DNA of 64,000 bases from Treponema sp. (GCA_017940255.1 JAGAZB010000014.1:124001-188000); one strand, 5' to 3'; positions 17,676 to 26,341 are shown, counted from the first letter of the stretch. Program-made: numbers and translations. The notes: generated by a model from the letters alone, not told the origin.

Positions 17676-17692
17676 GGTCACAATTTGTGACC
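17676..17692. promoter_or_regulatory. 17-bp palindrome upstream of the membrane protein gene
   Basis: GGTCACAATTTGTGACC is a palindrome around a central T, flanked by further partial symmetry (AACT/GGTT). A half-site GGTCACAAAT lies at 17653. The same 17 bases, on the opposite strand, occur inside the ORF6N gene at 18908. It lies between the hsdS stop and the Shine-Dalgarno of the next gene, a plausible operator position. Confidence 0.6.
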
Positions 17693-17710
17693 GGTTCAAA
17701 AGGAGTCTTT

Positions 17711-18664
17711 ATGGATAAAGAAATTAAAAACGAATCTGAAAAAACACTTTTTACAAGCATTGGAGATTTCATAAAAAAAGTCGGTGAATATTCTGATGGT
17801 CTGAAAACTTTATGGCCTATTATAGTTGCAGTTTCTATTTTTCTTGCGTTTTTCTACGAAAATGAATATTTGAAATTTTTTGGTATTTCTTTTGCTTCAA
17901 TTGATTTTGACTGGAAGTATATTGTATACAAGTCGGTTGTAAATATTATCATTTATTCAGCTCTTTTCTTTGTCTATATTTTTTCTGAATATTTATTTAT
18001 CTGGGCGGATTGTATAAAAAAGACATTAAGAAATGGACTAGCTGCATATTTTTTATTGTTTATAGTTTCATATCTCGCTGTTTTTCTGTTGTATGGCGGT
18101 GAAATAAAGGAGACAAGTAAAACAGCAGTACTTATGGCTCTGATTCTTCTAATTCTTGATTTTTTAGCTGCTTCAATTTCTAAGGGTGTCAAAATAAAGC
18201 CTTCATCTGAAAAGAAAATAAATAAGAATGTAATTCAATATCTTAGTCTCATATTATGTTTGATTTTTGTTTTATTAATTCTATACATAATAAAGGATAC
18301 TGCAATAGATAATGCTTCGAAAATAAAACAATTTAAAATTCTTCAAGATGAACCTGACAGAATTGTTTTGTATGAAACAAAAGAAAAATATATAACCTGC
18401 CCATATGAAATTAAAAATATCAAAAAAACTGAAACTATAACTATTGAGGAAGAGCCAGATAATAATTCATCAAATGTAATAGATACAAAAACAAATATAA
18501 CAAAACAGGAAACTCTTATTTTGTATATATCTGAGCAAGAAATAATCAATAAAGATAACCGCAAAACTAAGCTGATAGCAATAGGAAAGAAAGATACACT
18601 TACGATTGAAAAAGAAAAGGATTTTAAGGAAACAAATAGTAGTCAACTAGAAGATTCAGAATAG
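17711..18664 (+). CDS. Multi-pass membrane protein of unknown function in island 1
   Basis: A 317-residue protein with about five membrane segments: LWPIIVAVSIFLAFFY, VVNIIIYSALFFVYIFSEYLFIW, GLAAYFLLFIVSYLAVFLLYG, AVLMALILLILDFLAASI and YLSLILCLIFVLLILYII. The last third (about 210-317) is soluble, rich in Lys, Glu, Thr and Asn. I chose ATG 17711, which has AAAGGAG six bases upstream; an in-frame GTG at 17687 lies inside the palindrome and has no binding site. I do not recognise a family. Membrane proteins inside defence islands are often effectors, but no direct evidence is available here. It is followed after 20 bases by the ORF6N gene, so the two may form a pair inserted between hsdS and hsdR. 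Confidence 0.65.
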   Translation: MDKEIKNESEKTLFTSIGDFIKKVGEYSDGLKTLWPIIVAVSIFLAFFYENEYLKFFGISFASIDFDWKYIVYKSVVNIIIYSALFFVYIFSEYLFIWADCIKKTLRNGLAAYFLLFIVSYLAVFLLYGGEIKETSKTAVLMALILLILDFLAASISKGVKIKPSSEKKINKNVIQYLSLILCLIFVLLILYIIKDTAIDNASKIKQFKILQDEPDRIVLYETKEKYITCPYEIKNIKKTETITIEEEPDNNSSNVIDTKTNITKQETLILYISEQEIINKDNRKTKLIAIGKKDTLTIEKEKDFKETNSSQLEDSE

Positions 18665-18684
18665 AAAAAGTGTTGGGGGAATTT

Positions 18685-19596
18685 ATGGAAAAAGAAATGA
18701 CAGTTATAGATAGAAACTCTATTGAATCAAAAATATTAAATATCAGAAACAAACAGGTCATGCTTGATTCTGAGTTAGCCGCTATTTATGGTATTGAAAC
18801 TAAAGTTTTTAACCAAGCCGTTAAACGTAATATCGAACGTTTTCCAGATGAGTTTAGATTTCAATTGACGGAAGAAGAAATGAATACGTTTTTTAAGCCA
18901 GCTTCAAGGTCACAAATTGTGACCTTGAACAGTAGCGGTAATTTACGAGGTTCAAATATAAAATATCGCCCTTACGCTTTTACCGAACAAGGCGTTGCAA
19001 TGCTTTCTGCTGTTCTTCGTAGTGAAACAGCTGTAAAAGTCAGTATAGAAATTATGAATGCTTTTGTTCAGATGCGACATTATTTGCAGGAAAATGCAAA
19101 TATTATAAGCCGATTAACAAATACTGAAACAAAGCTTTTAGAACATGATAAGAATTTTGAAAGAATATTTGCGGCTTTGGAATCTAATCCAAAACCTAAA
19201 AAAGAAGGTGTCTTCTTTCAAGGACAGATTTTTGACGCTTACGCATTCTTTCAGAATATCATTCAGAAAGCAAAAAATGAAATCATTTTAATTGACGGTT
19301 ATGTTGATTTAACTGTGCTCGAGCAACTTTCCAAAAAGAAGTCTGGTGTTCAGGTTACGATTTATACCGATAGCAAAACAAAAATCAGCGCGCTTGATGT
19401 ACAGAAATTTAATTCGCAATATCCTCAACTAACTCTAAATTACACATCAAAAATGCATGACCGATTTCTTATAATCGACAATAAGACTGTATATCACATA
19501 GGCGCATCGCTCAAAGATTTAGGCAAAAAATGTTTTGCATTTGAACTTATGGAAGAGTCTGCGGTTCTTATCCCAGTAATATTAAAAAACTTGTAA
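18685..19596 (+). CDS. ORF6N DNA-binding protein with C-terminal phospholipase D-like domain
   Basis: A 303-residue protein. The N-terminal ORF6N/KilA-N-type domain is DRNSIESKILNIRNKQVMLDSELAAIYGIETKVFNQAVKRN...FPDEFRFQLTEEE, then PYAFTEQGVAMLSAVLRSETAVKVSIEIMNAF, the usual Rha/ORF6N ending. A coiled linker follows, and from about residue 170 a PLD-like region: GQIFDAYAFFQNIIQKAKNEIILIDGYVD and KMHDRFLIIDNKTVYHIGASLKDLGKKCFAFE, with one degenerate HKD-type motif (H-D-R instead of HxK). ORF6N proteins are frequent in phages and defence islands. The ATG at 18685 behind GGGGGA is preferred to the GTG at 18670. The gene contains at 18905-18927 a palindrome identical in its core to the one upstream of the previous gene. 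It precedes hsdR by 16 bases. Confidence 0.8.
   Translation: MEKEMTVIDRNSIESKILNIRNKQVMLDSELAAIYGIETKVFNQAVKRNIERFPDEFRFQLTEEEMNTFFKPASRSQIVTLNSSGNLRGSNIKYRPYAFTEQGVAMLSAVLRSETAVKVSIEIMNAFVQMRHYLQENANIISRLTNTETKLLEHDKNFERIFAALESNPKPKKEGVFFQGQIFDAYAFFQNIIQKAKNEIILIDGYVDLTVLEQLSKKKSGVQVTIYTDSKTKISALDVQKFNSQYPQLTLNYTSKMHDRFLIIDNKTVYHIGASLKDLGKKCFAFELMEESAVLIPVILKNL
18905..18927. promoter_or_regulatory. Palindrome inside the ORF6N coding region
   Basis: A perfect 23-bp palindrome around a single central base, arms CAAGGTCACAA and TTGTGACCTTG. Its inner 17 bases are the exact reverse complement of the palindrome at 17676-17692. In frame it encodes SRSQIVTLN, a conserved-looking segment of the ORF6N linker, so part of the similarity could be due to protein sequence; two identical copies 1.2 kb apart still suggest a binding site. 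Confidence 0.55.
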
Positions 19597-19612
19597 TACA
19601 GGAGGCCCTGCA

Positions 19613-22600
19613 ATGATATCACTAACAAAAGACGATTACCTTGAAAAAAATGCTTCGCAAAATCCGGCGATCGAATTGCTTTGTGCAATGAGTCCAGAAC
19701 GAGTTCCTGAGGGCGGTTATGTTTATATTTCTCCTGAAGAATGTGCCAAGCAGCGTGGCGGGGCTTATAATGTTATCTTAAAAGATATTCTTCGCGGACA
19801 ACTTCGCAAAATAAACCGCTATTCTTATTGCGGGGCGGAAAATGAATTTTCAGCTGCAAATATAGAGCGAGCCATTGATGATCTTGATGTTTCTCTTTCT
19901 GACGGACTAATTACTGCAAGTGAGAAAATCTATGATAAGCTTTTGCTTGGTGAAAGCTATCCCGAAATTGTTGGTGAGGGGGACAAAACACAGAATTTTA
20001 ATCTAAATTATATCGACTGGGAAAATCCTCGTAATAATGTACTTCACGTTACGCGCGAGTTTTTTGTGGAAAGCCAGGACAAAATGCACAACGCTCGCCC
20101 GGATATTGTTCTTTTTATAAACGGTATTCCTTTTGCGATTATTGAATGCAAAGCGCCAACTGAAAGCGTGGATGCTGCTGTAAATCAGAATTGGCGTAAT
20201 CAGCAGAATGAATATATTCCTCAGCTTTATAAATTTTCTCAAATAATAATTGCAACAAACAAAAACGAAGTAAAATATGCTACTACAAAAACACCGCCAA
20301 AGTTCTGGAGTGTTTGGAAAGAAGATTCTGATTTTTATGAGCAGAGACTTGATCGTTTTATTACGGATAGAATGGAAACTGTTCAGGATATGGCTTTGAT
20401 TTCGCTTTTGTATCCGAGCCGTGTTTATGATTTTATTAAATACTTTATTTTGTATGATGCAAAGGTTAAAAAGATTGCTCGATATCAACAGTATTTTGCC
20501 GTAAAAGAAATATTAAAGACTATCCAGCAGGATGATGGCAACGGCAGACGAAAGGGTGGTGTTGTCTGGCATACTCAGGGAAGTGGAAAAAGCCTTACAA
20601 TGGTAATGCTTGCAAAGTATATTCTGATGGAGCTTCGAGGTTGTAATAACGGAACTGAAACAATTAATCCTCGTGTAATTGTTGTGACCGACCGCAAGGA
20701 ACTTGACCGTCAGATTACCGATACTTTTTCTCATACAAAGCTACGACCTGCACAGGCAACAAGTGGGCGTAATCTTGTGGAGCTTATAACAAAAGGAAAT
20801 GCAGATGTAATAACTACAATCATAAATAAGTTCAACACTGCAGAGCGTCTTGATACAAAAGATTATTCTCGTGATATTTTCCTTCTTGTTGATGAAAGCC
20901 ACCGTTCAAATTATGGACAGCTGGCAACAAAAATGCGTTCTGTTTTTCCGAATGCCTGCTATATTGGTTTTACAGGAACGCCTCTTATGAAACGCGAGAA
21001 AAATACGCTTTCAAAATTCGGCGGCCTTATTCATAAATATACGATTACAGACGGAGTTAATGACAAGGCAATTGTTCCGCTTATTTACGAAGGACGTTTT
21101 GTTGAACAGCATGTTGATGAAGAAAATATTGATTTATGGTTTGAACAGACAACAAAAAGACTGACCGAAAGTCAAAAACAGGATTTAAAGCAAAAATGGA
21201 GCAGTATCCGCCGGCTTACTTCTACTGATGCACGCATAAAAAGAATTGCACTTGATATAAGTAATCATTTTGAGCAAGGGTATAAAGCAACCGGCTTCAA
21301 AGCTATGCTAGCCGTAAATTATAAACGTGATGCAGTACGTTATCTTGAATGCTTTGAACAGTGGGGTGAATTTAATTGCGCTGTTCTGATTTCTGCTCCT
21401 GATGTACGGGAAAGTGTTGATGATGCAGATGAAGGAGCGGACGATAAAGTCCTTCGCTTCTGGCATAAGATGATGGAGCAGTATGGAGATGCTGATGTTT
21501 ATGAAGAAACAATAAAAGATAAATTCCGTAACGGAGATATTGATATTCTGATTGTATGTAGCAAACTTCTTACTGGATTTGACGCTCCAATCTGTCAGAT
21601 TTTATATATTGATAAGGAATTGAAAGAACATGGCCTTTTGCAGGCGATTGCCAGAACAAACCGTCTTGCAGAAGGAAAGGAATATGGCCTTATTGTAGAT
21701 TACCGTGGTCTTGTTGAGAACTTAAGCGAGGCGATGGATTTATATACCGGAGCTGGTTTTGAGAATTTTGAAACTTCAGATATTCAGGGAGTTATGACAG
21801 ACATAATTTCCGCTGTAGGAAAATTGCGAGAAGCTTATTCTCAAATGCAGGAGCTTTTCATAACAGTTGAGAATCCAAATGATACGGAAGAAATTGAAGT
21901 TTTTCTTTCTGATGATGAAGTTCGTGAAAAATTCTACAATCTTCTTTGTGCATTCGGAAAGAGCCTGCATATCGTGCTGAATTCTCAAAGTGCCTATAAT
22001 GCAGTTCCGCGTGAAGAAATTGAAAAATACAAAAATGCATTTGCATTTTATGAGCGTGTTCGTCGCAGTGTTAAAATTCGTTATTGTGACGGAATTGATA
22101 ACCGCGAATATGAGCCTCTTATGCAGAATCTTTTGGATACACATCTTTCTGTTGTTGCATTAAAGAAAATCACTCCTCCAATCGATATTTTGAATCGCGA
22201 AGAATTTGAAAAAGAATTAGGGATTCTTACTACTAATCGTTCAAAGGCAGATTCTATTACTTATCATCTTGCAAAAGCAATTCGTCAAAATCGAGATGAA
22301 AATCCTGCTTACTATGATTCTTTTTCTAAGCGAATAAAAGAAGCGCTTGAACAGTATAAGGATAAAGTAATTTCTGATGCAGAATATCTTTCTAAAATGC
22401 GTGAGATTATGAAAGATTATCAAAATGGCAGAACGCAAATAGAATATCCTTCCAGTATAAAAAGTAATCTTCATGCACAGGCATTTTATGGTGTGATTAC
22501 GGCTCTTTTTGCACAGAATGAGCGTGAAATGGATGTTATGCCAGATAATGATTTTATGGCTCAAATGTCAATTGATATAACTGAAATTTTCAAATCTCAT

Positions 22601-22765
22601 ATACAGGTTGGATGGGAGCAGAATATTACAATTCAAAACCGTATTTCGCAGGACATTGATGACTTGTTCTATGAATATGAAAAATCACTAGGCTTCAAAA
22701 TTTCTTTTGATTTGATAGACAAGATAATTGAAAACTCAAAAACTGTTGCAATGAGGAGATTCTAA
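19613..22765 (+). CDS. hsdR: Type I restriction endonuclease subunit HsdR (locus 1)
   Basis: A 1050-residue HsdR, translocase and nuclease of the type I complex. The N-terminal nuclease has the PD-(D/E)xK pattern RPDIVLFINGIPFAIIECKAP near residue 163-180. The SF2 motor has Walker A VVWHTQGSGKSLTMVML near 315, IVVTDRKELDRQITDTF, Walker B FLLVDESHRSNYGQLA near 425, GFTGTPLMKRE and the C-terminal lobe with LLTGFDAPICQILYIDKEL and LLQAIARTNRLAEGKEYG. The last 250 residues are helical, as in EcoR124I-type HsdR. AGGAGG gives a good binding site. The stop codon directly abuts the ATG of the YgjP-like gene. Confidence 0.96.
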   Translation: MISLTKDDYLEKNASQNPAIELLCAMSPERVPEGGYVYISPEECAKQRGGAYNVILKDILRGQLRKINRYSYCGAENEFSAANIERAIDDLDVSLSDGLITASEKIYDKLLLGESYPEIVGEGDKTQNFNLNYIDWENPRNNVLHVTREFFVESQDKMHNARPDIVLFINGIPFAIIECKAPTESVDAAVNQNWRNQQNEYIPQLYKFSQIIIATNKNEVKYATTKTPPKFWSVWKEDSDFYEQRLDRFITDRMETVQDMALISLLYPSRVYDFIKYFILYDAKVKKIARYQQYFAVKEILKTIQQDDGNGRRKGGVVWHTQGSGKSLTMVMLAKYILMELRGCNNGTETINPRVIVVTDRKELDRQITDTFSHTKLRPAQATSGRNLVELITKGNADVITTIINKFNTAERLDTKDYSRDIFLLVDESHRSNYGQLATKMRSVFPNACYIGFTGTPLMKREKNTLSKFGGLIHKYTITDGVNDKAIVPLIYEGRFVEQHVDEENIDLWFEQTTKRLTESQKQDLKQKWSSIRRLTSTDARIKRIALDISNHFEQGYKATGFKAMLAVNYKRDAVRYLECFEQWGEFNCAVLISAPDVRESVDDADEGADDKVLRFWHKMMEQYGDADVYEETIKDKFRNGDIDILIVCSKLLTGFDAPICQILYIDKELKEHGLLQAIARTNRLAEGKEYGLIVDYRGLVENLSEAMDLYTGAGFENFETSDIQGVMTDIISAVGKLREAYSQMQELFITVENPNDTEEIEVFLSDDEVREKFYNLLCAFGKSLHIVLNSQSAYNAVPREEIEKYKNAFAFYERVRRSVKIRYCDGIDNREYEPLMQNLLDTHLSVVALKKITPPIDILNREEFEKELGILTTNRSKADSITYHLAKAIRQNRDENPAYYDSFSKRIKEALEQYKDKVISDAEYLSKMREIMKDYQNGRTQIEYPSSIKSNLHAQAFYGVITALFAQNEREMDVMPDNDFMAQMSIDITEIFKSHIQVGWEQNITIQNRISQDIDDLFYEYEKSLGFKISFDLIDKIIENSKTVAMRRF

Positions 22766-23503
22766 ATGAGCTTAGAATCTAGAAGTGTAATTATAACAGA
22801 TAAGAATAATATACCTCGAAAATTAACTTATGAATTGGAACGAAAGAGAGTTAAAAATATTAATCTACGCATCCGTTCTGATGAAACGCTTTTTGTGTCT
22901 GCATCTCCAGTTGTTGCGGTAAACACTATTGATGATTTTATTCTTTCCAAAAGCGATTTTATTTTAAAATCATTAAATCGTTTTTCAGAAAAAAGAAAAT
23001 GGGAAATTGATAATAAAAAGTATGTAAGCGGTGAAAGTTTTTATCTCTTAGGAAAACAGATGAGGCTGATTGTAAAACAGGCTGATCAAAATCATGTTGA
23101 AGAGGATGGCATTTATATTACTCTTACTTGTAAATGTTCAGATGATTATCTATTAAAAAAACGACTGATTGAAAAGTTTTTTTATAAAAAATGCAAAGAA
23201 GAGTTTAATAGAATAATAGAAAGAAGTTATCCTCTGTTTAAGAAATACAAAGTTCCGTACCCAAATTTAAAAATCCGAAGAATGAAAACAAGGTGGGGAA
23301 GCTGTATCCTGTCAAAAAATCAGATAACGCTGAATGAAAAATTAATCCATTTTTCTGAGCGATGCATAGAATCTGTTGTAATTCATGAATTCTGTCACTT
23401 TCGTTATCCGAATCATTCTAAAGACTTTTATAACTTTATGACAATCCTAATGCCAGATTGGAAAGAGCGAAAAAAAGAATTGGATGAAACTGTATTAAAT
23501 TGA
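22766..23503 (+). CDS. YgjP-like zinc metallopeptidase domain protein
   Basis: A 245-residue protein with the YgjP/SprT-like core: RKLTYELERKRVKNINLRIRSD at the start, RRMKTRWGSCILSKNQITLNEKLIHFSERCIESVVIHEFCHFRYPNHSKDFY near the end. HEFCH is the HExxH zinc site and the third ligand is probably the His in NHSKDF. It starts on the base after the HsdR stop with GGAG upstream, so it is coupled to hsdR. YgjP-like genes are often found next to hsdR in type I loci; a role in processing the nuclease subunit is speculation. It ends the island and is followed by the promoter of xerC. Confidence 0.88.
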   Translation: MSLESRSVIITDKNNIPRKLTYELERKRVKNINLRIRSDETLFVSASPVVAVNTIDDFILSKSDFILKSLNRFSEKRKWEIDNKKYVSGESFYLLGKQMRLIVKQADQNHVEEDGIYITLTCKCSDDYLLKKRLIEKFFYKKCKEEFNRIIERSYPLFKKYKVPYPNLKIRRMKTRWGSCILSKNQITLNEKLIHFSERCIESVVIHEFCHFRYPNHSKDFYNFMTILMPDWKERKKELDETVLN

Positions 23504-23520
23504 TTCCATAATAATGTACC

Positions 23521-23549
23521 TTGAATATCTTAAATTTTCTGCCGATAAT
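23521..23549 (+). promoter_or_regulatory. Promoter of xerC, predicted leaderless
   Basis: TTGAAT (23521-23526), 17 bases, GATAAT (23544-23549), then six bases to the ATG at 23556. No Shine-Dalgarno is present. Confidence 0.6.
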
Positions 23550-23555
23550 TAAAGC

Positions 23556-24467
23556 ATGACGCTTAAAGAAGTTTGTGATGAGTTTCTGCTTTATATCGGT
23601 TCGGTGAGGGGACTTTCTGAAAACACTGTTCTGGGCTATGGAAAAGACCTGGAAAAGTTCCAGACATTTTTGACCCCGGAACTGGATATTAGATCGGTTA
23701 CCAAGGAAAATATTCTTCTTTCTATAGGTCAGCTTTCACGCGAAAATGCTTCGGCCGCAACTGTAAACCGTTTTGTTTCGGCTGTCCGCAATCTTTTTAA
23801 ATATTCAAAAAAAATAGGTTATATCGAAAAAAATCCTGCTGAAGAAGTAAAAAACGTAAAAAATCCCCAGGTGGTAACTGCCTTTATGACTCCCCGCGAA
23901 GTGGAAGCTCTTTGCAGCCAGCCAGAGCGTAATGAGCTTTTGTGGACCAGCCGCGATGTAGCAATTTTCCGTATGCTTTATTCTTCGGGCTGCCGTATAA
24001 GCGAACTGACAAATATAAAACTTTCAGATTTTCGTAAGGGCGGGCGCTGTGCCGTAATCACTGGAAAGGGTAACAAACAGCGCATTGTTTATTTTGACGA
24101 AAACTCGCGCAAGGCTCTGGCAGCTTATCTGACAGACCGGGCAAGGGTCTTAAAAGAAAATGGTCGTGATTCTGGCCAAGACAGGCTTTTTATAAATCAG
24201 AAGGGGTTACCAATCACAACCGGCGGGATGCGCTATATTTTAACGCGCTATTCTGGGGTGGAGGGTACAAATCATCATATAAACCCTCATGCTTTTCGTC
24301 ACACTTTTGCAACTACACTTTTGAATAACGGGGCAGATGTGCGCATGGTTCAGGAACTTTTGGGGCACGCCAGTATAAATACTACTCAGCGTTATACCCA
24401 TGTAACCACAGATCGCCTCAAGGAAGTGTATAAACTGGCACATCCGCACTCGCATTCTAATTCGTAA
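23556..24467 (+). CDS. xerC: Tyrosine recombinase XerC (codV position)
   Basis: A 303-residue XerC/CodV-type recombinase, partner of the XerD-like protein at 719. The N-terminal core-binding domain is LKEVCDEFLLYIGSVRGLSENTVLGYGKDLEKFQ. The catalytic residues are Arg in SSGCRISELTNI, Lys in ITGKGNKQRIVYF, the HAFRHTFATTLLNNGADVRMVQELLGHASINTTQRYTHV block with H-x-x-R, the second His and the Tyr nucleophile. The pair acts on the dif site in chromosome segregation. In Firmicutes the codV gene lies between topA and clpQ(hslV); here an 18-kb insertion separates it from topA and an FNT transporter separates it from hslV. Its start is predicted to be leaderless. Confidence 0.92.
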   Translation: MTLKEVCDEFLLYIGSVRGLSENTVLGYGKDLEKFQTFLTPELDIRSVTKENILLSIGQLSRENASAATVNRFVSAVRNLFKYSKKIGYIEKNPAEEVKNVKNPQVVTAFMTPREVEALCSQPERNELLWTSRDVAIFRMLYSSGCRISELTNIKLSDFRKGGRCAVITGKGNKQRIVYFDENSRKALAAYLTDRARVLKENGRDSGQDRLFINQKGLPITTGGMRYILTRYSGVEGTNHHINPHAFRHTFATTLLNNGADVRMVQELLGHASINTTQRYTHVTTDRLKEVYKLAHPHSHSNS

Positions 24468-24481
24468 TTTTTGAAAAGATA

Positions 24482-24589
24482 CTAGTTCTTTTTCAAATTA
24501 CACAAAACTCTTAAAATAAGAGTAAAAAATCCTACGCCGGCAAGTTCTGCGAGCAAAACAAGCATAGCTATTTTTACAAGTTGAAGCAT
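24482..24589 (-). CDS. Small hydrophobic protein coupled to the FNT transporter
   Basis: A 35-codon reading frame too short for ordinary gene finding. It begins MLQLVKIAMLVLLAELAG, continues VGFFTLILRVLC and ends with NLKKN: one membrane span with a positively charged cytoplasmic end. Its ATG overlaps the TAA stop of the FNT gene (TAATG) and a GGAGG lies 7 bases upstream inside the end of that gene, so termination-reinitiation is expected. The spacing, binding site and protein character all point to a real small membrane protein, perhaps a transporter accessory subunit. I do not know a family for it. Confidence 0.65.
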   Translation of the reverse strand: MLQLVKIAMLVLLAELAGVGFFTLILRVLCNLKKN

Positions 24590-25461
24590 TATGCAACCTC
24601 CATAACATTTTTTGTATTATCATTTTTACTGATTTTCGAAGAGTAAAGATAAACAAGGGGGAGTCCCAGACAAATTGCCCCGCCAATAATGTTTCCGATT
24701 GTTACAGGAAGCAGATTTTTTACAAAATAGTTTTGAATATTCAAAGCCTGAAGTTGTTCAAGGGAATAGCCGTATTTTTCTATTGCCAGCTGAACATAAA
24801 GCGGAGAACGTGTGGCAATCAAGCCTGCTGTGATGTAATACATATTTGCAACGCAGTGTTCAAATCCTTCTACAACAAAAAGCATGATTACAAAAAAAAT
24901 TGCTGTGAGTTTTCCAGTAACATCTGTGGCGCTTCCTGCCATAATAATTGCGGCACAAACCAGGATGTTGCATAAAATTCCAGAAACAAGGGCAGACCAG
25001 AAGGGCAGTGTAACTTTTCCGAGTGCTACCTTAATTGTGTATGCTCCTAAAAGCCCGGCTGAATAGTCAAACTGATGACTAACAAAGGCTGCAAGGGCAA
25101 CTAAGCTGGCGCCAATCATATTTCCGGCATAAACCATAACAAGAACTTTTATGATTTTTATGAGTTTTTCTTTTTTAGTCATAAAACTCATGAGCATAAG
25201 GCAGTCGCCTGTGAATAATTCGCCGCCCAGGAGTATAATCATCATAAGCCCGACTGGGAATACTACTGCACTCGCAACTCTTGCGAGCCCTACGTTTGAA
25301 ATTGCATGTGAAGCAACGTTTCCGGCACTGGCTCCCAGGGCAATCATAGCACCTGCCAGAATAGCTTTAATTATAAGTTTTGAAAGTGGACAGTTAATTT
25401 TTCCTGCACAGCCAGAAATATAGTCTTCTACGACCTGGCCAACATTTTTTAAGTTATTCAT
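24589..25461 (-). CDS. Formate/nitrite transporter family channel
   Basis: A 290-residue FNT-family membrane protein with six predicted spans. Recognisable segments are KAILAGAMIALGASAGNVASH, FPVGLMMIILLGGELFTGDCLM (the omega-loop region), VMVYAGNMIGASLVALAAFV, FWSALVSGILCNILVCAAIIMA and FFVIMLFVVEGFEHCVANMYYI, which carries the conserved pore His of FNT channels. Members move formate, nitrite, hydrosulfide or short acids. For a fermenting anaerobe formate export is the likeliest role (inference). It is on the reverse strand between xerC and hslV, breaking the usual codV-hslV order. The upstream binding site is weak. A 35-residue membrane protein is coupled to its stop codon. An imperfect hairpin at 24470-24497 separates it from the convergent xerC gene. 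Confidence 0.9.
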   Translation of the reverse strand: MNNLKNVGQVVEDYISGCAGKINCPLSKLIIKAILAGAMIALGASAGNVASHAISNVGLARVASAVVFPVGLMMIILLGGELFTGDCLMLMSFMTKKEKLIKIIKVLVMVYAGNMIGASLVALAAFVSHQFDYSAGLLGAYTIKVALGKVTLPFWSALVSGILCNILVCAAIIMAGSATDVTGKLTAIFFVIMLFVVEGFEHCVANMYYITAGLIATRSPLYVQLAIEKYGYSLEQLQALNIQNYFVKNLLPVTIGNIIGGAICLGLPLVYLYSSKISKNDNTKNVMEVA

Positions 25462-25642
25462 TTTTTTACTCGTTTTAAGTGTTTTTAAAAAGATTCAGAA
25501 TCCTAGTCCTATGGCTTAGTTTTTTCAATGCGGGGAAAAAGTTTTGAAAGTAAAAAAAGTAAAATAAGTTATTAAAGTGTGCTGCAGGGGCTCCCATTGC
25601 TAACGCAGGCAGAAAATCAAAAATAATTACCAAATTTTTATT

Positions 25643-25670
25643 TGCCTAGCGCACATGAAATCATTATATT
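25643..25670 (+). promoter_or_regulatory. Possible leaderless promoter of hslV
   Basis: TTGCCT (25643-25648), 16 bases, TATATT (25665-25670), then seven bases to the ATG at 25678. No binding site precedes the ATG. Confidence 0.45.
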
Positions 25671-25677
25671 TTATTAT

Positions 25678-26223
25678 ATGGGAAACAAAACGAAAATCAG
25701 AAGTACTACAATTCTTGCGGTGCGCAGAAACGGACAGGTTGCCATGGCTGGTGACGGTCAGTGTACTTTGGGCGAGACTGTATGTAAGGGAAACTCGCGA
25801 AAGGTTCGTAAAATTTATGACGGAAAGATTCTCACCGGTTTTGCTGGCTCTGTTGCAGACGCTTTTACTCTGCTTGACCGCTTTGAAGCCAAGGTGAAGG
25901 AATATAACGGCGATATTATGCGTTCTGCTGTAGAACTTGCCAAGGCCTGGCGTACAGACCGCACTCTGCAGAAGCTTGAGGCTATGCTCCTTGTTGCCGA
26001 CAAAAAGCAGATTCTTTTGATTAGCGGCGACGGAAACGTTATTGAGCCTGAGCACGATGCAATTGCAATTGGTTCGGGCGGTAACTACGCTTACTCTGCA
26101 GCCCTTGCTTATCTTGATTCTTCAGATTTGTCTGCTAAGGAAATTGCCGAGCGTTCGCTAAAAATTGCCGGCAGCATCTGCATTTACACAAATCAGAATT
26201 TGACGGTTGAGACTTTGGAGTAG
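25678..26223 (+). CDS. hslV: ATP-dependent protease subunit HslV (ClpQ)
   Basis: A 181-residue HslV, the threonine protease of the HslUV complex. The start is [32 protein letters not shown]; the Thr-Thr pair after Ser9 marks the mature N-terminus, so the short propeptide is removed. Other conserved parts are [54 protein letters not shown] and [17 protein letters not shown] prefer ATG 25678 over the in-frame TTG at 25642, which would add 12 residues not seen in the family and overlap the promoter. hslU follows after a repeat-containing gap of 118 bases. Confidence 0.95.
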   Translation: MGNKTKIRSTTILAVRRNGQVAMAGDGQCTLGETVCKGNSRKVRKIYDGKILTGFAGSVADAFTLLDRFEAKVKEYNGDIMRSAVELAKAWRTDRTLQKLEAMLLVADKKQILLISGDGNVIEPEHDAIAIGSGGNYAYSAALAYLDSSDLSAKEIAERSLKIAGSICIYTNQNLTVETLE

Positions 26224-26226
26224 CAG

Positions 26227-26312
26227 GGTGGGGGAAGTCTCCCCCTCGCTCCAACCGCCTGCGGCGTTTTCCGCTTCCCCCTCTCCTAGGGGGACACCCC
26301 CTAAGACCCCCG
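26227..26312 (+). repeat. Dispersed GC-rich repeat copy 1 (between hslV and hslU)
   Basis: Starts with GGGGGAAGTCTCCCCCTCGC and continues CTCCAACCGCC...TTCCGCTTCCCCCTCT...GGGG. It belongs to a repeat family seen at six other places in the window (27880, 32930, 35421, 49185, 55624, 61165). It separates hslV from hslU, which are normally adjacent. The remaining bases up to the hslU start carry its short binding region. Confidence 0.75.
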
Positions 26313-26341
26313 CTTTTACGGTGTGGTAAGGAAATTACTTT

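Noticed and set aside
11814..23503. Prophage or integrative element around defence island 1
   Set aside because: No phage structural genes, no conjugation genes, and the nearby Xer gene at 23556 is a chromosomal XerC in its ancestral position beside hslV rather than an element integrase.
24470..24497. Terminator between xerC and the small membrane protein gene
   Set aside because: TTTGAAAAGA pairs with TCTTTTTCAAA with one bulge but no run of Ts follows on either strand; it also overlaps the small gene's stop. Noted as a possible weak hairpin only.
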